Source: Algibacter pacificus (GTDB taxonomy: Bacteria; Bacteroidota; Bacteroidia; Flavobacteriales; Flavobacteriaceae). Taken from it: DNA of 64,000 nt. Shown in pieces: positions 28,617-38,805 of the stretch. The position numbers and the translations under genes were made by a program. The stretch covers positions 41,853 to 105,852 of the forward strand of contig NZ_VOGY01000014.1 of assembly GCF_008033385.1 (NCBI RefSeq), written 5' to 3'. Under the pieces are notes generated by a model. That model was not told where the DNA came from, did not search any database, and saw only the letters and a list, made by a program, of their open reading frames with translations. Numbering within the stretch: position 1 is the first letter of the stretch; every line of letters begins with the position of its first letter.

Positions 28617-30353
28617 ATGAAAGACACTCAAACCATAGAAAAACAACAAGGTAAAACGCAGGAAACTATGCGTGTTACAGGTAGCGAGGCTATTATTCAT
28701 TGCTTATTAGCCGAAGGAGTAGATACACTTTACGGTTATCCAGGTGGTGCAATTATGCCTGTTTACGATGAATTGTACAAATTTCAGCACAAAATTCATC
28801 ACGTCCTTACACGTCATGAACAAGGCGCAGCACATGCGGCACAAGGTTATGCGCGCATTTCAGGAAAAGTAGGAGTCGCTATGGCAACTTCTGGGCCTGG
28901 AGCAACAAATTTAATAACTGGTATTGCCGATGCGCAAATAGATTCTACACCTTTAGTTTGTATTACTGGTCAGGTGTTTTCGCATTTATTAGGAAGTGAT
29001 GCATTTCAAGAAACGGATATTGTTGGAATCTCTACACCGGTTACAAAATGGAATTGCCAAGTTACAAAGGCTTCTCAAATTCCGGAAGCTTTAGCAAAAG
29101 CTTTTTATATTGCTAAAAGCGGTCGTCCGGGGCCTGTTTTAGTCGATGTTACTAAAGATGCTCAGTTAGAAGAATTCGATTTTGAATACGAAAAATGTAC
29201 AAAAGTACGCAGTTATAATCCTGTGCCAGAAACCGATACAACGGGTGTTAAAGCAGCTGCAGAATTAATTAATGCAGCCAAAAAACCTATGATTGTTTGG
29301 GGGCAGGGTGTTATTTTAGGAAAAGCAGAAGAAGAATTAAAGGCCGTAATAGAAAAGGCAGGTATTCCTTCAGCATGGACTATTCTTGGAGCTTCTGCCA
29401 TACCAACATCGCATCCATTAAATATTGGTATGGTGGGGATGCACGGTAATTATGCGCCTAATAAATTAACCAATGAGTGCGATGTATTAATTGCTATTGG
29501 TATGCGTTTTGACGACCGTGTTACAGGAAATTTAAAAACCTATGCTAAGCAGGCTAAAGTAATTCATTTTGAAATTGATCCAGCAGAGATTGATAAAAAT
29601 GTAAAAACTGATGTGGCTGTTTTAGGAAATTCTAAAGATAGTTTAGCGCAGTTACTTCCTTTATTAAATGAAGCAACTCACGAGTCTTGGTTACAAGAAT
29701 TTAAAGATTTGTATGCTATAGAATTTGAAAAAGTTATCAAAGAAGATCTTACGCCAAGCAAAGAAGGGTTAACCATGGGCGAGGTTATTAAACAAATTAA
29801 TATAGAAACTAAGGGGAATGCCGCTATAGTTTCTGATGTAGGACAACACCAAATGATTGCTTGTCGTTATGCCGATTTCAACATTACTAAAAGTAATATT
29901 ACTTCCGGTGGATTAGGAACTATGGGTTTTGCGCTTCCGGCAGCTATTGGAGCTAAAATGGCAGCACCAGATCGTGAAGTTGTTGCTATTATTGGAGATG
30001 GTGGTTTTCAAATGAATATTCAAGAATTGGGAACTATTTTTCAACAAGAAATAGCCGTTAAAATTGTAGTCCTAAATAATGAATTCTTAGGAATGGTACG
30101 CCAATGGCAACAGTTGTTTTTCGATAAACGTTATGCGTCTACCGAAATGACAAATCCTAACTTTATAGCTATTGCAGAAGGCTACTATATTAAAGCAAGG
30201 AAAGTGGTAAAAAGAGAAGAATTGGAAGATGCGGTTAAGGAAATGATTGCCTCTAAAGAATCCTATTTCTTAGAAGTTTGTGTGGAAAAAGAAGGAAACG
30301 TTTTTCCAATGATTCCAACAGGCGCTTCAGTTTCTGATGTAAGATTGAGTTAA
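28617..30353 (+). CDS. ilvB: Acetolactate synthase, large subunit
   Basis: A 578-residue ThDP enzyme. The catalytic glutamate motif RHEQGAAHAAQGYAR, YGYPGGAIMPVYD at the N-terminus, and the ThDP/Mg site GDGGFQMNIQELGT...NNEFLGMVRQWQ are all present. It condenses pyruvate to acetolactate (valine, leucine) or with ketobutyrate (isoleucine). The regulatory subunit gene ilvN follows after 20 bases. Annotated start is the ATG at 28617; the conserved part begins at MRVTGSEAI (residue 18), which is also possible. Confidence 0.97.
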   Translation: MKDTQTIEKQQGKTQETMRVTGSEAIIHCLLAEGVDTLYGYPGGAIMPVYDELYKFQHKIHHVLTRHEQGAAHAAQGYARISGKVGVAMATSGPGATNLITGIADAQIDSTPLVCITGQVFSHLLGSDAFQETDIVGISTPVTKWNCQVTKASQIPEALAKAFYIAKSGRPGPVLVDVTKDAQLEEFDFEYEKCTKVRSYNPVPETDTTGVKAAAELINAAKKPMIVWGQGVILGKAEEELKAVIEKAGIPSAWTILGASAIPTSHPLNIGMVGMHGNYAPNKLTNECDVLIAIGMRFDDRVTGNLKTYAKQAKVIHFEIDPAEIDKNVKTDVAVLGNSKDSLAQLLPLLNEATHESWLQEFKDLYAIEFEKVIKEDLTPSKEGLTMGEVIKQINIETKGNAAIVSDVGQHQMIACRYADFNITKSNITSGGLGTMGFALPAAIGAKMAAPDREVVAIIGDGGFQMNIQELGTIFQQEIAVKIVVLNNEFLGMVRQWQQLFFDKRYASTEMTNPNFIAIAEGYYIKARKVVKREELEDAVKEMIASKESYFLEVCVEKEGNVFPMIPTGASVSDVRLS

Positions 30354-30373
30354 TAAATTTAGATTATAATAAA

Positions 30374-30916
30374 ATGAATCAAGATATACAGTCATTCACG
30401 ATTTCAATTTATACCGAAAATAATATCGGGTTATTAAATCGTATCTCAGCTATTTTTCAGCGTAGACATATAAATATTGAAAGTTTAACAACATCGCAAT
30501 CAGAAATCGATGGTGTAAATCGTTTTGTAATTGTTGTTAATATTTGTGAAGAACAAGCCCTTAAAATTGTGAAACAAATAGAAAAGCAAGTAGAAACTAT
30601 ACGTGCCTTTTATCATACCGAAGATCAAACTATTTTTACAGAATCGAGTATGTTTAAAATAAAATCGGACTTATTATTTAACGAACCTCAAATTCAGAAT
30701 TTAATAAAAGAAAGTAATGCCAGAATTGTAACGGTAAATCCAGAGTTTTTCGTTTTAGAAAAATCTGGACGTCGTGTAGAAATAGAAGCATTGCGTAAAG
30801 AGTTAAGCGTTTATGGTATTATGCAGTTTGTTCGTTCTGGGCGAATTGCAGTAACCAAAGAGGAAATGAGAATAACAGAAATGCTTCAAGCACAAGCATT
30901 TAATAATAAATACTAA
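30374..30916 (+). CDS. ilvN: Acetolactate synthase, small regulatory subunit
   Basis: A 180-residue protein with an N-terminal ACT domain (FTISIYTENNIGLLNRISAI, RHINIESLTTS) and the ALS_ss C-terminal domain. It binds valine-type feedback inhibitor and activates IlvB. Lies between ilvB and ilvC (12-base gap). Confidence 0.95.
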   Translation: MNQDIQSFTISIYTENNIGLLNRISAIFQRRHINIESLTTSQSEIDGVNRFVIVVNICEEQALKIVKQIEKQVETIRAFYHTEDQTIFTESSMFKIKSDLLFNEPQIQNLIKESNARIVTVNPEFFVLEKSGRRVEIEALRKELSVYGIMQFVRSGRIAVTKEEMRITEMLQAQAFNNKY

Positions 30917-30928
30917 TTAAATTAAAAA

Positions 30929-32404
30929 ATGGGAAATTATTTTAACACCTTATCATTAAGAGATAAATTAAATCAATTATCTAAATGTAGATTTATGGAC
31001 TCTTCAGAATTTGAAGATGGTGTAAATGTTTTAAAAGGTAAAAAAATTGTTATAGTTGGTTGTGGCGCTCAAGGTTTAAACCAAGGATTGAATATGAGAG
31101 ATTCTGGTTTAGATATTTCTTATGCACTTCGTGATGCTGCCATTGCAGAAAAACGCCAATCTTTTATAAATGCAAGCGAGAACGGTTTTACTGTGGGTAC
31201 TTACCAAGAGTTAATTCCTACTGCCGATTTAGTATTAAACTTAACGCCGGATAAACAACACACAAGTGTAGTGGGAGCAGTAATGCCTTTAATGAAAAAA
31301 GGAGCAACATTGTCTTATTCTCATGGTTTTAATATTGTTGAAGAAGGAACTCAAATTCGTGAAGATTTAACCGTAATTATGGTTGCTCCAAAATGTCCAG
31401 GAACCGAGGTAAGAGAAGAATATAAAAGAGGATTTGGTGTGCCAACTTTAATAGCGGTTCACGAAGAAAATGATCCAGAAGGAAAAGGTTGGGCACAGGC
31501 AAAAGCTTATGCAGCAGCAACTGGAGGTGATAGAGCAGGAGTATTAGCATCATCTTTTATTGCCGAAGTAAAATCCGATTTAATGGGAGAACAAACTATT
31601 TTATGTGGTTTACTTCAAACAGGATCTATCCTTTGTTTCGATAAAATGGTAGAAAAAGGAATCGATGCAGGTTATGCTTCTAAATTAATTCAATACGGAT
31701 GGGAAACTATCACAGAAGGTCTTAAATATGGTGGTATTACTAATATGATGGATCGTTTATCTAACCCAGCAAAAATTAAAGCTTTTGAACTTTCAGAAGA
31801 ATTAAAAGAGATTATGCGTCCGTTATTCCAAAAGCATATGGATGATATTATTGAAGGTCGTTTTTCTGCTGGTATGATGGCGGATTGGGCTAACGATGAT
31901 AAAGATTTATTAGGATGGAGAGCTGCAACAGCTGAAACAGCATTTGAAAAAACGCCTGCTGGTGACGTTGAAATTTCGGAACAAGAATTTTACGATAACG
32001 GCGTGTTAATGGTGGCTATGGTAAGAGCAGGTGTAGAATTAGCTTTTGAAGCGATGACAGATTCTGGTATTATTGATGCATCGGCTTATTACGAGTCTTT
32101 ACACGAAACGCCACTTATTGCAAACACGATTGCAAGACGTAAATTATATGAAATGAATGCTGTAATCTCTGATACTGCTGAGTACGGATGTTATTTATTC
32201 GATCATGCTTGTAAGCCTTTGTTAGGAGATTTCATGAAAACTATCGATACAGATGTTATTGGTAAACCTTATGCTGTTGACAATGGTAAAGGTGTTGATA
32301 ATGCTAAATTAATTGAAGTTAATGCAGCATTAAGAAATCACCCAGTTGAAAAAGTGGGAAGATTTTTAAGAGCATCTATGACGGCTATGAAGCCAATAGT
32401 TTAA
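30929..32404 (+). CDS. ilvC: Ketol-acid reductoisomerase, long (class II) form
   Basis: A 491-residue enzyme, of the long class with a duplicated C-terminal knotted domain, unlike the ~330-residue short form. The NADPH motif [17 protein letters not shown] is close to the N-terminus. It isomerises and reduces acetolactate. Last gene before a terminator, but ilvA follows closely. Confidence 0.97.
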   Translation: MGNYFNTLSLRDKLNQLSKCRFMDSSEFEDGVNVLKGKKIVIVGCGAQGLNQGLNMRDSGLDISYALRDAAIAEKRQSFINASENGFTVGTYQELIPTADLVLNLTPDKQHTSVVGAVMPLMKKGATLSYSHGFNIVEEGTQIREDLTVIMVAPKCPGTEVREEYKRGFGVPTLIAVHEENDPEGKGWAQAKAYAAATGGDRAGVLASSFIAEVKSDLMGEQTILCGLLQTGSILCFDKMVEKGIDAGYASKLIQYGWETITEGLKYGGITNMMDRLSNPAKIKAFELSEELKEIMRPLFQKHMDDIIEGRFSAGMMADWANDDKDLLGWRAATAETAFEKTPAGDVEISEQEFYDNGVLMVAMVRAGVELAFEAMTDSGIIDASAYYESLHETPLIANTIARRKLYEMNAVISDTAEYGCYLFDHACKPLLGDFMKTIDTDVIGKPYAVDNGKGVDNAKLIEVNAALRNHPVEKVGRFLRASMTAMKPIV

Positions 32405-32422
32405 ACTTTTAAACAAATATTC

Positions 32423-32464
32423 AAGACCTGACTGAGTTTTATAAACTGGGCAGGTCTTTTTTAT
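32423..32464 (+). terminator. Terminator after ilvC
   Basis: AAGACCTG (32423-32430) pairs with CAGGTCTT (32451-32458); inner bases also pair partly; a T run follows. It may be read through into ilvA. Confidence 0.85.
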
Positions 32465-32517
32465 AAAACAACCTGTAAAATCTCGTAAATCTTACAGGTA
32501 ACTAAAATTATAAATTA

Positions 32518-33777
32518 ATGGAGGAGAACACCTATTTTCCTAGTATTGATAATATAAAGCAGGCTGCTGAGACCATTAAAAAAGTTTCAGCAGTTACGCC
32601 TTTAGGGCAGAGTCTTCGTCTTTCTGAATATTTTAAAGCCAATATTCTTCTAAAGCGTGAAGATTTGCAGCAAGTTCGCTCGTATAAAATTCGTGGTGCT
32701 TACAATAAAATAAGTTCTTTAACGCCCAACGAAGCAAAAAAAGGTGTGGTTTGTGCTAGTGCAGGAAACCATGCACAAGGGGTGGCTTTGTCTTGCAAAT
32801 TGTTGCAAATTGAAGGTACTATTTATATGCCAACCCCAACACCTAAACAAAAAATAGAACAGGTTAAAATGTTTGGTGGCGATTTTATAACCATAAAACT
32901 AGAAGGTGATACCTTTGATGATGCTAACAATGCCGCTATGGCAGAATGTTCAGCTTTAGGTAAAAGTTTTATTCATCCGTTTAATGATGAAAAAGTAATT
33001 GAAGGTCAAGGAACGGTTGGTTTAGAAATTTTAGAACAATCCACAGAGCCAATCGACTATGTTTTTATTGCGGTTGGTGGCGGCGGATTAGCATCGGGAC
33101 TATCTTCTGTTTTTAAAGCGCTTTCTCCAAATACTAAAATTATTGGAGTCGAGCCAGAAGGAGCGCCATCAATGAAAACTTCAATTAAAAATAATAAAAA
33201 TACAACCATTCAGAATATAGAGAAATTTGTGGATGGCGCTGCAGTGCAACGTGTTGGCGATTTAACTTTCGAAATTTGTAAAGTTAATTTGCACAATATG
33301 ATTATCGTTCACGAAGGGAAAGTGTGCCAAACTATTTTAGAGCTTTATAATAAAGATGCCATTGTTGTAGAACCTGCGGGGGCATTAAGTATTTCGGCTT
33401 TAGATTCCTATGCCGAAGAAATAAAAGGTAAAAATGTAGTCTGTGTGGTTTCTGGAAGTAATAATGATATAACTCGAACTGCAGAAATTAAAGAGCGTGC
33501 GCTGCTATATGCTAATTTAAAGCATTATTTTATTGTGAAGTTTCCGCAAAGGGCCGGAGCATTAAAAGAATTTGTGGTTGATATATTGGGACCAAACGAT
33601 GATATTACCCATTTTCAATACGCTAAAAAAACCAATCGTGAAAATGGTGCTGCTGTCGTTGGTATTTTATTAAAATCGGCAGACGATTTAGAACCTTTAA
33701 TAGAAAAAATGAAAGCCAGAAACTTTTTTGGGGACTACCTAAATGATAAGCCCGATTTATTTCAGTTTTTAGTATAG
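32518..33777 (+). CDS. ilvA: Threonine ammonia-lyase (short type)
   Basis: A 419-residue PLP enzyme. K57 in SYKIRGAYNK is the Schiff-base lysine; SAGNHAQGVA and GGGGLASGL bind the cofactor phosphate. A single C-terminal ACT-like regulatory domain (about residues 335-419, KHYFIVKFPQRAGALKEFV) is present, shorter than the two-domain Escherichia coli enzyme. It makes ketobutyrate for isoleucine, completing the ilv cluster. The terminator between ilvC and ilvA suggests it may also have its own expression level. Confidence 0.96.
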   Translation: MEENTYFPSIDNIKQAAETIKKVSAVTPLGQSLRLSEYFKANILLKREDLQQVRSYKIRGAYNKISSLTPNEAKKGVVCASAGNHAQGVALSCKLLQIEGTIYMPTPTPKQKIEQVKMFGGDFITIKLEGDTFDDANNAAMAECSALGKSFIHPFNDEKVIEGQGTVGLEILEQSTEPIDYVFIAVGGGGLASGLSSVFKALSPNTKIIGVEPEGAPSMKTSIKNNKNTTIQNIEKFVDGAAVQRVGDLTFEICKVNLHNMIIVHEGKVCQTILELYNKDAIVVEPAGALSISALDSYAEEIKGKNVVCVVSGSNNDITRTAEIKERALLYANLKHYFIVKFPQRAGALKEFVVDILGPNDDITHFQYAKKTNRENGAAVVGILLKSADDLEPLIEKMKARNFFGDYLNDKPDLFQFLV

Positions 33778-33803
33778 TTAGAATTTTTATAGCATAACAT
33801 TTC

Positions 33804-33856
33804 AAAGCTTTTTTAATCCGGTTTTTATAATTTTGGATTTAAAAGGCTTTTTTTTT
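33804..33856 (+). terminator. Terminator after ilvA
   Basis: Imperfect stem of about 15 bp (AAAGCTTTTTTAATCC with GGATTTAAAAGGCTTT, with G-T pairs) and a run of nine T. Confidence 0.75.
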
Positions 33857-34051
33857 GAATAAGTTTTACATCCATTTCAGGATCTATTTAAACTTATGAT
33901 GGCACGAAAACGTTTTAGTGTTAAGTATCCTATTCTGATGTATTTAATACGTTAAGAATACAATATTTTTTAAGATAGCTCTTCTGTTTTACTCGCAATT
34001 TCAGAAGAATATTAATATCTTTACCTTACTACTTAATACAATATTGTTACT

Positions 34052-35644
34052 ATGAAAACAACATTTCAAGACATTCCAGAAGCGTATAAAATTGATTCGT
34101 TATTGCACCAATCTACCTATTTGGTTAATGGAGAACTAAAACATTGGGAAGGTGAAACCGCAGAGGTATATTCTACTATTTCATCTACAAAAGATTATAA
34201 ACCAACCGTATTAGGAACTATTCCGCAGTTAGGCGAAGCAGAAGCTTTAGAGGCTTTAGATGCTGCAACTTCGGCTTATAATAAAGGGCAAGGTTTATGG
34301 CCAACTATGAAAGTGATCGACAGAATTGCTTGTATGGAAAAGTTTGTTGAAGAAATGAAAACCAAACGCGAAGAAGTTGTAAAACTTTTAATGTGGGAAA
34401 TTGGCAAAAACTTACCAGATTCTGAAAAAGAATTTGATAGAACTGTAGATTATATTTACGATACCATTGAAGCTTATAAGCAAATAGATAGAGACTCAGC
34501 AAAATTTGAGAAAAACTCAGGCGTTTATGCACATATCCGTCGTGGGCCACTGGGTGTCGTATTATGTTTAGGACCGTATAATTACCCGTTAAACGAAACG
34601 TTTACGTTATTGATTCCTGCATTAATAATGGGGAACCCTGTAGTTTTTAAACCAGCAAAAATAGGGGTGTTATTAATTTCACCATTATTAGAAGCTTTTC
34701 ACAATAGTTTTCCAAAAGGTGTTGTTAATATTGTTTATGGTCGTGGTCGTGTTTTGGCAACGCCTATTATGCAATCGGGTAAAGTTGATGTTTTAGCGTT
34801 AATTGGTAATAGCCAATCGGCAAATGCACTACAAGCACAACACCCAAAAGGAAATAGATTACGCATGGTTTTAGGTTTAGAAGCTAAAAATCCTGCTATT
34901 ATTTTACCAGATGCCGATTTAGATTTAGCTGTAGACGAATGTATTGCTGGGACACTTTCTTTTAACGGACAACGTTGTACGGCGTTAAAAGTAATTTATG
35001 TGCATGAATCTGTTGTGGAGGAATTTAATAGGTTATTTGCTTTTAAAGTGGATCAGCTTAAATTTGGTAACCCTTGGGAAGCAGGCGCAAAACTTACACC
35101 ATTGCCAGAAAAAGAAAAACCAGCTTATATTCAAGAACTAATAAACGATGCGAAAGCAAAAGGAGCTAATATCTTAAATAAAAAAGGCGGAGAAACTACA
35201 GAGAATTTTATTTTTCCAGCGGTACTTTACCCCGTAACAAAAGATATGCGGGTATTTAAAGAGGAGCAATTTGGGCCTGTTGTGCCAGTGGTTTCTTTTT
35301 CTGATATTGAAGAACCTCTTAACGATATGGCAGAATCTAATTACGGACAGCAAGTAAGTCTGTTTGGAAAAAATGTGCATACCCTTTCTCCATTAATTGA
35401 TACCTTAGTTAATTTAGTATGTCGAGTAAATTTAAACAGTTCTTGCCAACGTGGACCAGATGTATATCCATTTACTGGGCGTAAAGATTCCGCTTACGGA
35501 ACGCTTTCTGTGCACGATGCTTTACGTTCATTTTCTATTAGAACCTTTGTGGCATCTAAAGACAATGCTTATAATAATGCCATTTTAGAGGAATTATTAG
35601 AGAAGAAAACATCTAATTTTATAAGTACCGATTATATTTTGTAA
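34052..35644 (+). CDS. gapN: NADP-dependent glyceraldehyde-3-phosphate dehydrogenase (non-phosphorylating)
   Basis: A 530-residue aldehyde dehydrogenase. Catalytic C309 is in [10 protein letters not shown] and general base E277 in [18 protein letters not shown] is at the cofactor site. The [21 protein letters not shown] tail and overall sequence match GapN-type enzymes. It oxidises glyceraldehyde-3-phosphate straight to 3-phosphoglycerate with NADPH formation. It has its own leader and no operon partners. A broader aldehyde dehydrogenase role cannot be fully excluded. Confidence 0.9.
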   Translation: MKTTFQDIPEAYKIDSLLHQSTYLVNGELKHWEGETAEVYSTISSTKDYKPTVLGTIPQLGEAEALEALDAATSAYNKGQGLWPTMKVIDRIACMEKFVEEMKTKREEVVKLLMWEIGKNLPDSEKEFDRTVDYIYDTIEAYKQIDRDSAKFEKNSGVYAHIRRGPLGVVLCLGPYNYPLNETFTLLIPALIMGNPVVFKPAKIGVLLISPLLEAFHNSFPKGVVNIVYGRGRVLATPIMQSGKVDVLALIGNSQSANALQAQHPKGNRLRMVLGLEAKNPAIILPDADLDLAVDECIAGTLSFNGQRCTALKVIYVHESVVEEFNRLFAFKVDQLKFGNPWEAGAKLTPLPEKEKPAYIQELINDAKAKGANILNKKGGETTENFIFPAVLYPVTKDMRVFKEEQFGPVVPVVSFSDIEEPLNDMAESNYGQQVSLFGKNVHTLSPLIDTLVNLVCRVNLNSSCQRGPDVYPFTGRKDSAYGTLSVHDALRSFSIRTFVASKDNAYNNAILEELLEKKTSNFISTDYIL

Positions 35645-35748
35645 CCGTATAACAATTATAAAAATTAGTTTAGATTAAGGGGAGCCATGAGGAGCCATAG
35701 ACAAAAAAATATTAAAAAATTCTACACTTCGGTAAGCCTTTATATCAT

Positions 35749-35756
35749 TATATTTG
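35749..35756 (+). promoter_or_regulatory. Candidate promoter of the cytochrome c gene (-7 element)
   Basis: TATATTTG fits TAnnTTTG exactly, 47 bases before the ATG. No clear -33. Confidence 0.5.
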
Positions 35757-35802
35757 ATAAATTAATAACATCTGTAAATAATAAATTAATAATAGCATTA
35801 CC

Positions 35803-36207
35803 ATGAAAATAGCAAAATATGTATTAGTTGCTGCATGTTCGGCAGTTGTACTAGTAGGATGTGGAGGAAAAGAAGAAAAAAAGAAAAAAGGGTTTACTTA
35901 CGAGGAAACCAAAACGAAGCCCAAAGAAGTTAAAGTTGAAGAAACGGCTATTATAGACGATGCAGAAGTACAACAACTATTAACTAAAAACACATGTGTT
36001 GCTTGCCATACAAAAGACAAAAAAATTATAGGACCATCTTTTATAGACATTGCAAAGCGCAACTATTCCAACCAGAGAATTGTAGAACTTATTTACAAAC
36101 CAGAACCTAGTAACTGGCCAGATTATGCGGTGCCAATGGCACCATTACCTAATGTGCCAAGAGGCGAGGCTCTTAAACTTGCGGCTTGGATTAATTCGTT
36201 ACAATAA
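35803..36207 (+). CDS. Cytochrome c lipoprotein
   Basis: A 134-residue protein with a lipoprotein signal (VVLVGCGGK, lipidated Cys about residue 20), a lysine/glutamate-rich linker and a single class I cytochrome c domain. Haem binding is by C65, C68 and H69 (CVACH), with a distal Met likely in VPMAPLP. Exported and membrane-anchored, it carries electrons in the periplasm. The next gene, a haem-binding dehydrogenase, is its likely partner. Confidence 0.92.
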   Translation: MKIAKYVLVAACSAVVLVGCGGKEEKKKKGFTYEETKTKPKEVKVEETAIIDDAEVQQLLTKNTCVACHTKDKKIIGPSFIDIAKRNYSNQRIVELIYKPEPSNWPDYAVPMAPLPNVPRGEALKLAAWINSLQ

Positions 36208-36216
36208 TAGTATTTT

Positions 36217-36448
36217 TTTATCTCAAAGTACTTTTTGTAGTTTTTTACTAATGAAAAAGTATTGTATTGTTTTTAATATTCGAGATAGATATGATATTTT
36301 TGAGATAAATAGTTTTTTTTATTTAAAGCTATAGAGGGTGAACTACCCCAAAACGAGAATTTCAAAAAATCACGATTTTATGTTCTTAGTTTTGCTCTAA
36401 AAATTTACCACCTCAATAAAAAGGTTTAAACGAGTACTTTTTATTGAG
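36217..36448 (+). promoter_or_regulatory. Structured region upstream of the dehydrogenase gene
   Basis: Three nested or successive inverted repeats: TTTATCTCAAA/TTTGAGATAAA (36217-36227, 36299-36309) around TACTTTTT/AAAAAGTA (36229-36236, 36254-36261), with a T run behind; then a perfect 12-bp hairpin CTCAATAAAAAG/CTTTTTATTGAG (36412-36423, 36437-36448), 23 bases before the ATG. The first may end the cytochrome gene; the second would sit in the leader of the next. Confidence 0.55.
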
Positions 36449-36471
36449 AAATAAACTAACTTAACTAAAGC

Positions 36472-38706
36472 ATGAATATTAAAAAGATAAGCGCCTTATT
36501 ACTTGTTTTATTATCTTTTTTGAATTGTAAAAAAAAGGAATATGTCGACAAAATTTACGAAAAACCAGAAATAGTTAGAGAAGCAGATGCTAAGTTTCTT
36601 TCACCTGAAGAAAGCTTAAAGCGTTTCTATTTGCCAGACGGCTATAAGGTGGAACTTGTTGCTAGTGAGCCAATGATTGATGAGCCAGTGGCTATAGCTT
36701 GGGATGGAAACGGACGTATGTTTGTTGCAGAAATGAACACCTATATGCAGGATGTTGATGGTAGTGGAACCAACCGGTCTATAAGTAAAATAAAATTACT
36801 TGAAGATTTGGATGGCGATGGTATAATGGATAAAAGCACCATTTTTATTGATAGCTTATTGCTGCCAAGAATGATTTTACCTCTGGAAAACGAATTAATT
36901 GTAAACGAAACATATTCTTACGATTTATGGAGCTATAAGGATACTAACGGCGATGGTGTTGCCGATAAAAAAGAACGTGTGTATCATAACCCAAATCGTC
37001 GTGGAGGGAATTTAGAGCACCAACAAAGTGGACTTATTTGGAATTTAGATAACTGGGTGTATACCACGTATAATCCTGTTCGATTTAAATTTAAAAGCGA
37101 TGGTAAAGTAGAAGTAGACTCTTTAGATAATATTCCAAGTAGAGGTCAATGGGGGCTTACTCAAGATGATTTAGGAAATATGTATTACTCTTCTGCTGGA
37201 AGTGAAAACCCGGCTTATGGGTTTCAACAGCCACCAGTATATGGAGAATTTAATGCTAGCGGAAGACTTTCCAAAGGTTTTGTAGAACCGTGGCCTATTG
37301 TAGGAACTCCTGATGTGCAAGGAGGACCAAAACGATTGCGTGAAGATGGTACACTTAACCATTTTACAGGTGTTGCAGGACAAGAAATTTATAGAGGACA
37401 TAAATTACCTTCTGGTTTATATGGCGATTTGTTTATTCCAGAACCTGTAGGAAGATTAATTCGTAGAGCAAAAATAAAGAATGAAAACGGCAAAAAGGTG
37501 CTGTATAATGCTTACGATAAAGCAGAATTTATGGCTTCTACAGATTTAAACTTTAGACCATTACAAGCCAAAACAGGTCCAGATGGAGCGCTTTATATTG
37601 TAGATATGTATCGCGGCATTATTCAAGAAAGTAACTGGACTAAAAAAGGAAGTCATTTAAGACCTGTAATAATTAGAAAGAACTTAGATAAAAATATAGG
37701 AAAAGGACGAATTTATAGAATTGTTCATGAAGATATCGAACTTGATAAAAAGCCTAATTTATTAGGTAAAAAAGCGTCAGAATTAATTCCGTATTTAGGT
37801 CACAGAAATGGCTGGTATAGAAATACTGCTCAAAAATTAATTGTTTTAAAAGATGATAAATCTGTTATTCCAGAATTACAAGCTATTGCAAGAGATAACA
37901 CATCGTTCTTGGATGGATTATTAAATAGTGATAAAGATTTAGGCTTAGAACGCTTAACTGCGCTTTGGACTTTAGAAGGTTTAGGGGATATTGATAAAAC
38001 CTTAATAACAGAAAAATTAACCGATGAAGACTCTAGAGTTCGAGTAACAGCCATTAGGTTAAGTGAAAACTTTATGACAACTGGCGACACTACCATTCTA
38101 GCCGATCTAGAAAAATTAATTTCAGATTCTAATATTGATGTAGTGAATCAGTTAGCTTTAAGTTTACGTTATAGTAAAGATGAAAAAGCTACAGAGATAT
38201 TAAATGCTATTAATTCAAAATATGGCGATCATGAAATTGTGTCGCATTCGGTAGCCGAAAGTTTAAAGAAGGATGATTCGCAATTAGAAATGTTGAAAAA
38301 ACGCGTGTCTAATAGAGGTGTAGGTGAAAAGAATAGTATTTATGCCGGTTACGATTCTTATAAACAATTGTGTATTACCTGTCATGGAGCCGATTTAAAA
38401 GGAATTCCTACGGAAGATGGAAGTTTAATTGCACCATCGTTAATTGGAAGTGCACGGGTTACAGGAGATAAAGGAAGATTAAGTAAAATATTATTAAACG
38501 GACTTATTGGCCCTATTGAAGGGACAGAATATGGTATTATGATGGCGTTAAAATCTAATAGCGATCAATATATTGCAGATGTTTTAAGTTATGTGAGAGC
38601 TATGAATGATGCTAGTTCTGTAAGTAGAAAAGATGTAAATAGAGCAAGAAAAGAAGTAGGAGACCGTGAAGATTACTGGACTTTAGAAGAGTTAGAAAAA
38701 GAATAG
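36472..38706 (+). CDS. PVC-type haem-binding dehydrogenase lipoprotein
   Basis: A 744-residue lipoprotein (signal LLSFLNCKKK). The N-terminal part is a beta-propeller-like membrane-bound dehydrogenase domain of the Pirellula/Verrucomicrobium type (LPDGYKVELVASEP, EPVAIAWDGNGRMFVAEM, calcium-like repeats DLDGDGIMDK and DTNGDGVADK). HEAT-like repeats follow (about 460-610). The C-terminal cytochrome c domain has C634, C637 and H638 (CITCH). It probably oxidises an unknown sugar or alcohol in the periplasm or at the surface. The cytochrome c lipoprotein upstream is the likely electron acceptor. Confidence 0.88.
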   Translation: MNIKKISALLLVLLSFLNCKKKEYVDKIYEKPEIVREADAKFLSPEESLKRFYLPDGYKVELVASEPMIDEPVAIAWDGNGRMFVAEMNTYMQDVDGSGTNRSISKIKLLEDLDGDGIMDKSTIFIDSLLLPRMILPLENELIVNETYSYDLWSYKDTNGDGVADKKERVYHNPNRRGGNLEHQQSGLIWNLDNWVYTTYNPVRFKFKSDGKVEVDSLDNIPSRGQWGLTQDDLGNMYYSSAGSENPAYGFQQPPVYGEFNASGRLSKGFVEPWPIVGTPDVQGGPKRLREDGTLNHFTGVAGQEIYRGHKLPSGLYGDLFIPEPVGRLIRRAKIKNENGKKVLYNAYDKAEFMASTDLNFRPLQAKTGPDGALYIVDMYRGIIQESNWTKKGSHLRPVIIRKNLDKNIGKGRIYRIVHEDIELDKKPNLLGKKASELIPYLGHRNGWYRNTAQKLIVLKDDKSVIPELQAIARDNTSFLDGLLNSDKDLGLERLTALWTLEGLGDIDKTLITEKLTDEDSRVRVTAIRLSENFMTTGDTTILADLEKLISDSNIDVVNQLALSLRYSKDEKATEILNAINSKYGDHEIVSHSVAESLKKDDSQLEMLKKRVSNRGVGEKNSIYAGYDSYKQLCITCHGADLKGIPTEDGSLIAPSLIGSARVTGDKGRLSKILLNGLIGPIEGTEYGIMMALKSNSDQYIADVLSYVRAMNDASSVSRKDVNRARKEVGDREDYWTLEELEKE

Positions 38707-38729
38707 TAAAATAGCCTATTTAAAGCTAT

Positions 38730-38766
38730 AAAAAAAGGATGTCGTAATTTACGACATCCTTTTTTA
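38730..38766. terminator. Bidirectional terminator
   Basis: AAAAAAGGATGTCGTA pairs with TACGACATCCTTTTTT with a tiny loop. A and T runs on both sides serve the convergent dehydrogenase and MBL-rhodanese genes. Confidence 0.92.
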
Positions 38767-38805
38767 TTGCTACTAATTACTATTTGGGGTTTGGTGTTTA
38801 ATATT

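Noticed and set aside
36251..36334. Short ORF starting MKKYCIVFN between cytochrome and dehydrogenase genes
   Set aside because: It lies within the inverted-repeat region, has no family features and is not distinguishable from chance.
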